DNA of 64,000 nucleotides, from positions 1-64,000 of the forward strand of contig NZ_MSIG01000011.1 of the NCBI RefSeq assembly GCF_001927285.1, given 5' to 3'. Source of the stretch: Mongoliimonas terrestris. GTDB lineage: Bacteria > Pseudomonadota > Alphaproteobacteria > Rhizobiales > Pleomorphomonadaceae. Below the pieces are notes generated by a model, which was given only the letters and a program-made list of their open reading frames with translations, was not told the origin of the DNA and did not search any database. The number at the start of each line of letters is the position of its first letter. The first letter of the stretch is position 1. This document shows positions 1 through 7,805 of the stretch, piece by piece. Both the position numbers and the translations under genes were made by a program.

Positions 1-218
1 ATCGGGGAGGGTGGAGCCGCCTGAAGCGGTCCATCAACGATCGGGGAGGGGGAAGCCACCTTCGCGGACCATGATGATCGGGGAGGGTGGAGCCGCCTGA
101 AGCGGACCACCAACGATCGGGGAGGGGGAAGCCGCCTTCGCGGACCATGATGATCGGGGCGGGTGGAGCCGCCTGTGCGACCCGGACGATCGGGGAGGGT
201 GGAGCCGCCGGGGCGGGG
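1..218. repeat. Tandem repeat array A, 76-bp period
   Basis: Six half-units begin with ATCGGGG(A/C)GGG at 1, 40, 77, 116, 153 and 189. Two alternating half-units of 39 and 37 bp make an exact 76-bp period over the first two full copies, after which the array decays. The second half-unit ends with CCTTCGCGGACCATGATG. The array runs off the left edge of the window and stops about 55 bp beyond the stop codon of the helicase gene. No convincing gene lies in it; the open frame across it (87-452) follows the repeat. Its core recurs in the unrelated-length array at 31772-32209. Confidence 0.85.
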
Positions 219-274
219 TTTCGGCCGGCGGTTGTCCACGGGCGTCACGCGGCCCGTCGGCTCAGGGCGCGGGA

Positions 275-1978
275 TCAGGCCTTCTTGCCGCGGTTGGGCT
301 TCTTGAAGGGCTTGGCGCCGGGCTTGGCCTTGGCCTTCGGCTTCGGGGTGCCGTGGGGGAAGCGGCGGCGTTCGGGGACGACGGCGCCGGGTTCGGCGAG
401 GCTGATGCGGACCTCCTCCTCGCCCGGGTTGGCGGCGGCGAAGGCGACCTGACCGGCGGCGGCCTGGCTGACCTCGAACAGGCTCTCGCGCTCGCCGATG
501 CGGATGGCGCCGACCTCCCGCTTGGGGATCTTGGCGACGCGGCAGATCAGCGGCAGCAGCCAGCGCACGTCCGCGTTGTCCTTCCAGCCGACGCCGAGGC
601 GGAACCAGACCATGTCGGTCGGCCGGCCCGGCACCTCGCCCACGTAGGGCTCGCGCTCGGGCTTGCGGCCGCCGTCGATCAGCTCCTCGGGCGCGGGCAA
701 CTGCGAGCGGTGCAGGCGGATGAGGGCGGCGGCGATCTCCTCCACGGACTTCTCGCCGGCGAGCTGGCGGGCGAGCGCCAGGTCCTCCTCGGTGGCCTCC
801 TCGGTGAGGATGGGGTCGGCGAGGAGCCGCTCCTGGTCGAGCTTGCGGATCTCCTCGGCGGAGGGTGGGCCGGACCACTGGGCGGTGATGCCGGCGGCGG
901 CGAACAGGCCCTCGGCCTTGCGCCGGCGGGTGTAGGGCACCAGCATCACGGACGTGCCCTTGCGGCCGGCGCGGCCGGTGCGGCCCGACCGGTGGGTGAG
1001 CACCTCCGGGTCGTGCGGCAGCTCGGCGTGGACGACGAGGCCGAGGTCCGGCAGGTCGAGGCCGCGCGCCGCCACGTCGGTCGCCACGCACACCCGCGCC
1101 CGGCCGTCGCGCATGGCGGTGAGGGCCTGGTTGCGCTCGCCCTGGGCCATCTCGCCGGAGAGCGCCACCACCTGGAAGCCGCGCTCCTGAAGGGCGCCGT
1201 GCAGCCGGCGGACGGATTCGCGCGTGGTGCAGAACACGATGGCACCGCGCGCCTCGAACCAGCGCAGCACGTTGACGACCGCGCGCTCGATCTCGTTCGG
1301 CGCGATGCGGACGGCCCGGTGCTCGATGTCGGCGTGGCTGTCGTCGCCGGCGGTGACGTCGATGCGCTCCGCGTCGCGCTGGAACTGGCGGGCGAGGCGG
1401 ACGATGTCGGCCGGCAGGGTGGCGGAGAAGAGGAGGGTCTGCCGGGTCTCCGGCGTCGACTCCAGGATGAACTCCAGATCCTCGCGGAAGCCGAGGTTCA
1501 GCATCTCGTCCGCCTCGTCGAGGACGACGGCGCGGAGCGCCGACACGTCGAGGCCGCCGCGCTCCATGTGGTCGCGCAGGCGCCCGGGCGTGCCGACCAC
1601 GATGTGGGCGCCGCCGGCGAGCGCCTTGCGCTCGCGCTGCGGATCCATGCCGCCGACCGAGGAGAGCACCCGCGCGCCGGCCGGGCCGTAGAGCCAGGAA
1701 AGCTCCCGGTGGACCTGGAGGGCGAGCTCGCGGGTCGGCGCCACCACGAGGGCCATGGGAGCGCCGGCGGGCGGCATGCGCTCGGCGTCGCCGAGAAGGG
1801 CGGGCGCGAGGGCAAGGCCGTAGGCGACGGTCTTGCCGGAGCCGGTGCGGGCGGAGACCAGAAGATCGCGCCCGGCGAGCGCCGGATCGGCGACGGCGGC
1901 CTGCACCGGCGTCGGCTCCGTGTAGGCCTTGTCGGTGAGGGCGCGCAGAAGGGATGGATTGGAAACGGGAAACGGCAT
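275..1978 (-). CDS. DEAD-box ATP-dependent RNA helicase, DbpA-like
   Basis: This 567-residue protein is an ATP-driven RNA unwinding enzyme, probably acting in ribosome assembly or RNA turnover. It shows the Q-motif PTPVQ, motif I ARTGSGKT (residues 43-50), PTREL, the DEAD box in VLDEADEML, SATLP, and motif VI HRSGRTGRAG. A DbpA-type RNA-binding domain follows near residues 455-530. In E. coli DbpA this domain targets 23S rRNA. The tail is lysine-rich (KPKAKAKPGAKP). The ATG at 1978 was preferred over an upstream in-frame start at 2095 because homology to the family begins at MPFPVSNPSL. It is divergent from the next gene. The family is certain; the exact RNA substrate is inferred. Confidence 0.93.
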   Translation of the reverse strand: MPFPVSNPSLLRALTDKAYTEPTPVQAAVADPALAGRDLLVSARTGSGKTVAYGLALAPALLGDAERMPPAGAPMALVVAPTRELALQVHRELSWLYGPAGARVLSSVGGMDPQRERKALAGGAHIVVGTPGRLRDHMERGGLDVSALRAVVLDEADEMLNLGFREDLEFILESTPETRQTLLFSATLPADIVRLARQFQRDAERIDVTAGDDSHADIEHRAVRIAPNEIERAVVNVLRWFEARGAIVFCTTRESVRRLHGALQERGFQVVALSGEMAQGERNQALTAMRDGRARVCVATDVAARGLDLPDLGLVVHAELPHDPEVLTHRSGRTGRAGRKGTSVMLVPYTRRRKAEGLFAAAGITAQWSGPPSAEEIRKLDQERLLADPILTEEATEEDLALARQLAGEKSVEEIAAALIRLHRSQLPAPEELIDGGRKPEREPYVGEVPGRPTDMVWFRLGVGWKDNADVRWLLPLICRVAKIPKREVGAIRIGERESLFEVSQAAAGQVAFAAANPGEEEVRISLAEPGAVVPERRRFPHGTPKPKAKAKPGAKPFKKPNRGKKA

Positions 1979-2264
1979 GTAGGCGCTCGGATCGGGAGGA
2001 AACGGCCAAAGAGGACCGTCTCTGAACGGGGGTCCGACGGCACGCTGAAGGGGATGTTGCGCGAGCCTATAGCCGAGAACGGCGGCCGACGCCATGGCGT
2101 TCGCGGCGGGGGTGCCATGCGGAGGGAGGGCGGGAGCCGATCACCGGTGGCGGCGGCCCGTGCGCGGCCTGCCGCCGCGCCTTGTGGGGTGTCTTTGGTT
2201 CGGGGAGACTGGCGGGCGAATCGGGCGGCGGTGCGGGGGCTCCGGCAGGCGGAAGGAGAGGCCA

Positions 2265-3371
2265 GTGCGGGTGCGCGGGGGTCGGGTCGGCATGATGGCC
2301 GTGGTCGGGCTGCTCGCGTGCGGCGTGCCGGCGCTCGGGCAGGACGCCAGCGGCCTGGACGGGCGGGGCGATGCCGCGGGCGATGTCGCGGCTGAGGGGC
2401 GCGTGGCGCCGCTGCGGGCGCGGGTGTTCGGCGTGGCGGTGCCGGAGGCGCATCCGTTCGCCGCGGAGGTCGCCGGGGTGTTCCTCGCCGCCGATCCGTC
2501 GCAGCCGGCGCCGGAGATCGCCCGGGAGGACGCGGCGGGCGCCATCCGCCGCTTCTGCGCCGGAACGGGCACGGCCACCCTGGACTTCGCCCTCGCCAAC
2601 CGGGCCATGCTGGCCGACGAGCAGGTGGTGTGCCGGGCCTCTGGCGTGATCGACGTGGCGGACCTGCGGATCGGCACCGACGCGCTGGTGCCGGCGGCCG
2701 GTGCGGCGGCGCCGCGGCTGGACCTTTCGCCGGCCGAGTGGTTCCGCGCCATCGGCGAGCGCAGCCTGGTGGATGGGCAGCTGCTGCCGAACCGGATCGA
2801 GCGCTGGTCGGAGCTGCGGCCGGACCTGCCGGACGTGCCGGTGCGGGTGCTCCTGCCGGCGCCGAACCACGGCGCGCGGGCGCTGGTGGACCGTGCGCTG
2901 CTCCTGGAGGGCTGCAAGGCGGCGGGGCTGCACGCGGTCTATCTGGACGCCGGATACGAGCCCGGTCGGGCGGACCGGGCCTGCCAGACGCTTCGGGGCG
3001 ACGGACGGGTGGGCGAGATTGCCGACGACGGGGCGCTGATCGCCGCGCTCGGGCGGGATCCTGCGGCGGTCGGCTTCGTCGGGCGGGGGCATCTGGCCGC
3101 GGCGCCGAACCTTAAGCCGCTGCCGCTCGGCGGGGTGCCGGCGACGGCGGAGACGATCGCGGACGGCCGCTGGCCGCTGCCGGTGCCGGTGCACCTGATC
3201 GTCAAGAAGGCTCACCTCGGCCTGGTGCCAGGGCTGCGCGACTTCGTGGCCCTCTTCGCCGCCGACGCGGTGGCGGGCGACGGTGCGCCGCTCGCCCGCG
3301 CGGGCCTGGTGCCCGTGCCGCCGGCCGAGCGGGCGGCCGCACGGGCGGCGCTCCAGGGCGACGATCTCTGA
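2265..3371 (+). CDS. PstS-like periplasmic substrate-binding protein
   Basis: This 368-residue exported protein resembles the phosphate-binding PstS family in its second half, with segments RIGTDALV, ERWSELRPDLP and VRVLLPAPNHGARALVD. A GTG start at 2265 fits a strong GGAAGGAGAG site about 5 bases upstream and gives a classical signal peptide: arginine-rich start, hydrophobic MMAVVGLLACGVPALG, then a cleavage site after GQ. There are no pst permease or ATPase genes beside it, so it may be an orphan sensor or binding protein rather than part of a transporter. The ligand is not known. Alternative start: ATG at 2292. Confidence 0.7.
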   Translation: MRVRGGRVGMMAVVGLLACGVPALGQDASGLDGRGDAAGDVAAEGRVAPLRARVFGVAVPEAHPFAAEVAGVFLAADPSQPAPEIAREDAAGAIRRFCAGTGTATLDFALANRAMLADEQVVCRASGVIDVADLRIGTDALVPAAGAAAPRLDLSPAEWFRAIGERSLVDGQLLPNRIERWSELRPDLPDVPVRVLLPAPNHGARALVDRALLLEGCKAAGLHAVYLDAGYEPGRADRACQTLRGDGRVGEIADDGALIAALGRDPAAVGFVGRGHLAAAPNLKPLPLGGVPATAETIADGRWPLPVPVHLIVKKAHLGLVPGLRDFVALFAADAVAGDGAPLARAGLVPVPPAERAAARAALQGDDL

Positions 3372-3392
3372 GCCGCAAAGGGCGGCCGACGT

Positions 3393-3514
3393 CTAGAGCA
3401 TTGTCTCATCGACCAAGTTGAAAGACTTGGTCGATGAGACAATGCTCCAGGATCTTGAATCTGGAGCGATTTCTTATCGACCTGATGAGTCCATCAGGTC
3501 GGAAAGCGCTCTAG
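3393..3514. repeat. Cloverleaf-like dispersed hairpin element, copy 1
   Basis: This 122-bp element starts 22 bp after the preceding stop codon. Its ends form a 7-bp inverted repeat, CTAGAGC (3393-3399) with GCTCTAG (3508-3514). Inside are three consecutive hairpins: a perfect 20-bp stem (3399-3418 with 3425-3444), a 6-bp stem CTCCAG/CTGGAG (3445-3450 with 3461-3466), and a 10-bp stem CGACCTGATG/CATCAGGTCG (3478-3487 with 3492-3501). The near-identical copy is at 18315-18432. The rest of the 3372-3742 gap (3515-3742) holds no gene that I can support. Confidence 0.88.
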
Positions 3515-3742
3515 TGTGGTGAAATCTGCTATGGTCCGGCGGGTGGCGTCGGCGGTTTCGAACGCTCCGACAGGCGCGCCTCCGGCGCGGCGAACCGGAA
3601 CGGGTCTGGCGCGTTCAGGGACGAGGTCGGTCGACGAGCGCGCACAATGCGCTTGACCGGAGGGCGCGCTTCCGGCGCGCTTGGCCGGGCGGAGCGCTTC
3701 GGGCGCTCGGGCCGAAGGGCAGCGAAGCGGAGGCGGATTCCC

Positions 3743-4255
3743 ATGCGGCATAGAGGCATTCTCGGCATGGCGGCGCTTTTCGCCGCGGTCTCCAGCGCCC
3801 CGGCCGGCGCACAGGCGGATATCCTGGACCGGTTCAACCAACGCTGGAGCGGCAAGGGCAGCGTGCAGCGCAACGCCGAGAGCGATCCGCAGACCGTGTC
3901 GTGCGACCTCTCGGGCAAGCGGACCGGCAACCAGGTGGCGATCGCCGGCACCTGCCGGGCCTATCTGGTGTTCAGCCGCACCATCGCGGCCAACCTCACG
4001 ATCGATCCGGACACGGGCGCCGTCACGGGCACCTACACGGGGTCGCGCGTCGGGGTGGCGAGCCTCAGCGGCACCATCAAGGGCGACACGGTGGAGCTTG
4101 CGATGCGCTGGCCGAAGCCGGTCAACGGCGACACCCGGGCCGCCATGGTGATCCGCACGGCGGCGGACGGGTCGCTGCGCATCGTCGTCAGCGACGCGCT
4201 GACGCCCGGTGGCCCGCAGACGGCGGTGACGGACGTGGCGTTGCAGCCGATCTGA
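3743..4255 (+). CDS. Exported protein of unknown function
   Basis: This 170-residue protein begins with a clear signal peptide (MRHRGILGMAALFAAVSS, cleavage after AGA or AQA). The mature part is rich in short beta-like stretches with repeated glycine and threonine (TGTYTGS, SLSGTIKGD), which suggests a small periplasmic beta-rich domain. It carries no motif of an enzyme I recognise. The ATG at 3743 was chosen because the signal peptide starts there and a GGAGG lies about 10 bases upstream; the open frame itself begins at 3647. It stands alone between a repeat element and a convergent kinase gene. Confidence 0.65.
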   Translation: MRHRGILGMAALFAAVSSAPAGAQADILDRFNQRWSGKGSVQRNAESDPQTVSCDLSGKRTGNQVAIAGTCRAYLVFSRTIAANLTIDPDTGAVTGTYTGSRVGVASLSGTIKGDTVELAMRWPKPVNGDTRAAMVIRTAADGSLRIVVSDALTPGGPQTAVTDVALQPI

Positions 4256-4286
4256 AGGGCTGTCCGCGCGCGGGTGTGTGTCGCCG

Positions 4287-5765
4287 TCAGGTCTCGGTCG
4301 GGTTGACGACGACGCGCAACTCGTAGCGCAGCCCGTCCGACGCGAAGTCCATGGTCGGGTGGCTGACAGCGCCGGAGATGCCGCCCATCAGGAGACGCGA
4401 GCCGAAGCCGCGGGCGGTGGGCGGGGCAACCGGCGGACCGTCGATCTCGCGCCAGCGGAAGACGATCGCCGACTGGCCGTCGATCTCCGCGTCGCCCCAG
4501 GTGACGTGCACCTGGCCGTCCGGCACCGAGAGTGCGCCGTACTTGGCCGCATTGGTGGACAGTTCCTGGACGATGAGGGCGAGCGACATGGCCGCCTGGG
4601 CGCCGAACTCCATGTCCGGCCCCGCGATGGTGAAGCGCCGCCCCGGACCCTCCTCGTGCAGGCTGATGGAGCTTGCCACGATGTCGGCGATGCGCGCCCG
4701 CTCCGACCGGCCGGTGAGGAGCATGTCGTGGGCGCGGGCGAGCACGCCGAGGCGGCTGGTGATCTTCGACCGGGCATCCTCCAGACCCGTGGCGCCGCGC
4801 AGGGACTGCAGCACGATGCTCTGCACCACGGCGATCTGGTTCTTCATGCGATGGCTGAGCTCCTGGTTGAGGAGCGTCTGCATCTGTTCGGCCTGGCGCT
4901 GCTCGGTGACGTCGGTCGCCTGCACGAAGATGCCGTACACTGGCCCCGCCCCACCGCCGCCCCCGCGGATCGGCTGGTAGACGAAATCGAGGAGGCGCGT
5001 CTCCAGGGCTGCGTCGGGTGCGCGCCGGAGCCGGACGGGCACGCTCTGGCCGACGTAGGTCTCGCCGGTGCGGTAGACCGTGTCGAGCGTCGTCACGAAG
5101 CCCTGGTCGACGATCTCCGGAAGCGCGACGGCCACCGGCTTGCCGATGATCGGGCGGTCGCCGATCAGCGCCAGGTAGGCGGCGTTGGCGATCTCGAACA
5201 CGTGGTCCGGCCCGTTGAGCACCGCGGTCGCGCTCGGGGTCTGCCGGAAGAGCTCGCGCAGGCGCAGGATCTCGCGTTCCCGCTCGCGGGAGAGCAGAAC
5301 CTCCGCGGTCGTCTCCAGGCAGGTGCAGAACATGCCCTGCACCGCGCCGGTCCGCTCGTCCTTCACGGGGGTGTAGCCGAACGAGAAATGGGTTTCCTCG
5401 TCATGGCCGAAGCGGCGCATGACGAACTGGATGTCGTCCATGTAGGTGGGAATGCCCGCGTAGGCGGCATCCATGATCGGCCCCACGTCGCCGATGATGT
5501 CGGCCCAGACCTCGTCGAACGGCCGGCCGAGCGCCCACGGGTGCTTGTTGCCGCAAAGGGGCGCGTAGCCGTCGTTGTAGAGCATGCGCCGCTCCGGACC
5601 CCAGGCGATGAACATCGGCTGGCGTGCGGCCAACATCACCTGGACGAGCGTGCGCAGGGTTTCGGGCCAGCTCTCGGGTGCGCCAAGGGCGGTCGACGCC
5701 CAGTCGAACGCCCGAATGCGAGCACCCATCTCACCGCCGCCGGATAGAAAGCTCAGGACGGTCAA
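4287..5765 (-). CDS. HWE-family sensor histidine kinase with PAS domains
   Basis: This 492-residue soluble kinase has two PAS-like sensor regions (about residues 35-165 and 180-295), then the phospho-acceptor region with ELSHRMKNQ and a C-terminal ATPase. The W-x-E signature of the HWE family appears as FRWREIDG, and the usual N-box is QELSTNAAKYGALS. HWE kinases are typical of Alphaproteobacteria and often sense light or act in the general stress response. No membrane segment or LOV cysteine motif was seen. No response regulator is adjacent. The start at 5765 is a TTG, chosen because family members begin with a similar SFLSGGGEMG stretch; ATG at 5729 is the alternative. Confidence 0.87.
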   Translation of the reverse strand: MTVLSFLSGGGEMGARIRAFDWASTALGAPESWPETLRTLVQVMLAARQPMFIAWGPERRMLYNDGYAPLCGNKHPWALGRPFDEVWADIIGDVGPIMDAAYAGIPTYMDDIQFVMRRFGHDEETHFSFGYTPVKDERTGAVQGMFCTCLETTAEVLLSREREREILRLRELFRQTPSATAVLNGPDHVFEIANAAYLALIGDRPIIGKPVAVALPEIVDQGFVTTLDTVYRTGETYVGQSVPVRLRRAPDAALETRLLDFVYQPIRGGGGGAGPVYGIFVQATDVTEQRQAEQMQTLLNQELSHRMKNQIAVVQSIVLQSLRGATGLEDARSKITSRLGVLARAHDMLLTGRSERARIADIVASSISLHEEGPGRRFTIAGPDMEFGAQAAMSLALIVQELSTNAAKYGALSVPDGQVHVTWGDAEIDGQSAIVFRWREIDGPPVAPPTARGFGSRLLMGGISGAVSHPTMDFASDGLRYELRVVVNPTET

Positions 5766-5883
5766 GGCATGCGCTCTGCGAGGCGTTAGAATGCACGAAG
5801 TTCTATCAGTGCACCTCCGTTCCTGGAAAGCAAGGCCCGGTTCGCCGACGGCGCATCAGGACGCCGCCGGGTGCCTGGCAGCG

Positions 5884-6669
5884 TCAGGAACCGCCGCCGC
5901 CACCGCCACCGCCACCGCCGCCAGAGCCGCCGCCGGAGGAACCGCCACCGCTGGAGCCGCCGGAGCCGCCGCCGCCGGTCGCGCCGCCAGTGCCGGAGGT
6001 GCTGCCAGTGCCGCCAGTGCCGGACGTGCCGCCAGTGCCGGACGTGCCGCCAGTTCCGGTCGTGCCGCCAGTGCCTGTCGTCGCGCCAGTGGTGCCGGAC
6101 GTGGTGCCGATACCCGTGTCCGCGTTCCCGCCGGCCTGCCCAGTGCCGGTGTCGGCGTTGCCGCCGGCCGGGTCGACCCCGGTGGCGGCATTGCCGTCGA
6201 CCGTTCCGGCGCCGTCATTGGTGGTGGAGCCGCCGGTGCTGGTCGAACCGCCGGTCGTGGCGGCGCCGGATCCGCTGGAAGTCGAACTGCCGGTCGTGCC
6301 GGTTGTGGCGCCGCCGGTCGTGCCGGCCGCGTTGGTGCCGTCCGCCGGCTCGCCCTCGGGGGTCTCGCCGATCGCCGCGAGGGCGTCGTCGAGGGCGCTC
6401 TGGCACCCGGTCTGGTCGCCGGCGGCGTTGGCGGCGCGGGCCTGATTGATGGACGCGAGCGCGCCCTGGTAGTTCGGCCCGTCGCCGGCCGCCTCCCCGT
6501 TCGCCGCGGTGCCGGTTCCGGCGGCGGCCGCCGGGCCGGTATTGGCGCCGGTGGCGTCCACCGGGCCCATCAGGCGGCGCTCCAAGGCGGCCACATCCTG
6601 GATGCAGGCGGCCATGGCCGGATGGGCGACGGTGGCGAGAAGGGCGGCGGCGGCAAAGGTGAGGCGCAT
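5884..6669 (-). CDS. Gly/Thr/Ser-rich exported protein with poly-glycine end
   Basis: This 261-residue protein has a signal peptide (MRLTFAAAALLATVAHPAMA) and a short N-terminal domain with two cysteines (AACIQDV and QTGCQSALDDAL) that could form one disulphide. From about residue 110 the sequence is almost only G, T, S, A, N and D, with imperfect TGGTSG repeats, and it ends in a run of glycines. The low-complexity part is coded by GGC/GGT-type triplets and may be unstable in length. The opposite strand is open too and would give a proline-rich frame, but the signal peptide and GGGAGTGA site favour this strand. Function unknown; a surface or matrix role is only a guess. Confidence 0.7.
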   Translation of the reverse strand: MRLTFAAAALLATVAHPAMAACIQDVAALERRLMGPVDATGANTGPAAAAGTGTAANGEAAGDGPNYQGALASINQARAANAAGDQTGCQSALDDALAAIGETPEGEPADGTNAAGTTGGATTGTTGSSTSSGSGAATTGGSTSTGGSTTNDGAGTVDGNAATGVDPAGGNADTGTGQAGGNADTGIGTTSGTTGATTGTGGTTGTGGTSGTGGTSGTGGTGSTSGTGGATGGGGSGGSSGGGSSGGGSGGGGGGGGGGGS

Positions 6670-6806
6670 GGGGTCACTCCCGCGAAGGGGGGCCGGCGCA
6701 CGGGGTCGTTCGGGCGTCGGCGGGTCGCGGAGAGAACGCGAACCGCGCCGGAGCCGTTCCGTGCGGTGTTGCGCGCGCTGGTTCGTCCACCGAACGGCGA
6801 GCGCGG

Positions 6807-7340
6807 TCAGGATTTGGCGGCGATCGCGGCGGCGATGCGGGCGGGGGTGTCGGCCGCCCCCATGGCGCGCGCCACCGTCTCGGCGCTCTGCCCGGCGGCA
6901 TCGGTGCGGGCCGGGTCGGCGCCGGCTTCCAGCAGCATGTCCACCACGTCCATGCGGTTGAACATGGCGGCGATCATCAGGGCGGTGCGTCCGTCCGGCG
7001 CGGTGGCGTCCACGGCCGCGCCGCCGTCGAGGAGGACGCGCACGACGGCTGTGTCGCCCTTGAAGGCGGCGCCGGCGAGGGGAGTCTGGCCGCGGTCGTT
7101 GGCGAGATCCGGGTCGGCGCCGGCCTTGAGGAGGGCCGCCGTGGTCTCCGCGCGGCCGTTGTAGCTGGCCAGCATCAGAAGGCTGTCGCCCTTGTCGTTG
7201 CGAAGGTTCGCCGGCAGGCCCAGGTCGAGCAGGGCCTGGAGCTCGGCGGTCTCGCCCGCACGGGCGTGCTGGAACACCCGCCCGGCGAAGGCGATGGTGG
7301 CGTCGTCGAGGTCGGGCTTGTCGGCATTCGGATCGGACAC
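6807..7340 (-). CDS. Ankyrin-repeat protein
   Basis: This 177-residue protein consists almost wholly of ankyrin repeats, about four of them, with the usual marks: DKGDSLLMLASYNGRAET, DRGQTPLAGAAFKGDTAV and DGRTALMIAAMFNRMDVV, each followed by LLxAGADP-type turns. Such small ankyrin proteins act as protein-binding scaffolds in the cytoplasm. A GTG start at 7340 fits an AGGAAAG site 7-8 bases upstream; an ATG at 7394 is in frame but lacks a good site. It lies upstream of and on the same strand as the Gly-rich exported protein, about 140 bp away. Its partner is unknown. Confidence 0.85.
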   Translation of the reverse strand: MSDPNADKPDLDDATIAFAGRVFQHARAGETAELQALLDLGLPANLRNDKGDSLLMLASYNGRAETTAALLKAGADPDLANDRGQTPLAGAAFKGDTAVVRVLLDGGAAVDATAPDGRTALMIAAMFNRMDVVDMLLEAGADPARTDAAGQSAETVARAMGAADTPARIAAAIAAKS

Positions 7341-7777
7341 GGGGACTGCTTTCCTGCGGTGAGGCGCCCCCGAGGTCAGGGGCCGTTCGACCAAGGTAGG
7401 GTGCGGCGCCGTCCAGGGCCAGACCGCGCGGGAGGGCTGCCGCGTCGATCGACGCGGATCCGCCGTCCGCCCCTGGTCGGAACGCGTCGAAGGGCCACAT
7501 AAGATGAGGCGGCTTCACGCCGTGCCCGGGTGCGCGCCGCCATCTTTTTGGCGCGAACCCGGCATGTGATCAGGGTTGCTGGCTTGCGCGGGGCTGGGCT
7601 TGGACCGCGCCTGCCGGCTGCTTGGAGGGAGGTTCACGCTTTTGGGGATTGTCAGGCGTGACGGCGCAAGCCTAACCTCCTTGATGAATGCTGATACGGC
7701 GGAGCGGAATGACATTCACGCGTCGACGGGAAACTTATCCTTCGCCGCTCGTGTTCCGCTGCTGACCCTCCACATAC
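7341..7777. other. Intergenic region without recognised gene
   Basis: This gap separates the divergent ankyrin and prkA genes. Only short open frames without ribosome sites were seen. It should hold the promoters of both genes; the only clear element is the palindrome listed next. Confidence 0.6.
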
Positions 7778-7789
7778 GTTCATATGAAC
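7778..7789. promoter_or_regulatory. Palindromic operator candidate upstream of prkA
   Basis: GTTCATATGAAC is a perfect 12-bp palindrome 16 bp before the prkA start codon. It is flanked by ACGT on both sides (at 7775-7778 and 7792-7795), giving a wider imperfect symmetry. Its position suggests a repressor site for the operon. The regulator is not known. Confidence 0.45.
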
Positions 7790-7805
7790 CAACGTAGGGA
7801 CGGCC

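Noticed and set aside
353..2395. 680-codon open frame on the plus strand opposite the helicase
   Set aside because: It mirrors the GC-rich third positions of the helicase gene and has no recognisable protein.
5624..6445. Proline-rich frame on the plus strand opposite the Gly-rich gene
   Set aside because: It arises from the complement of glycine codons. The minus strand has a signal peptide and ribosome site.
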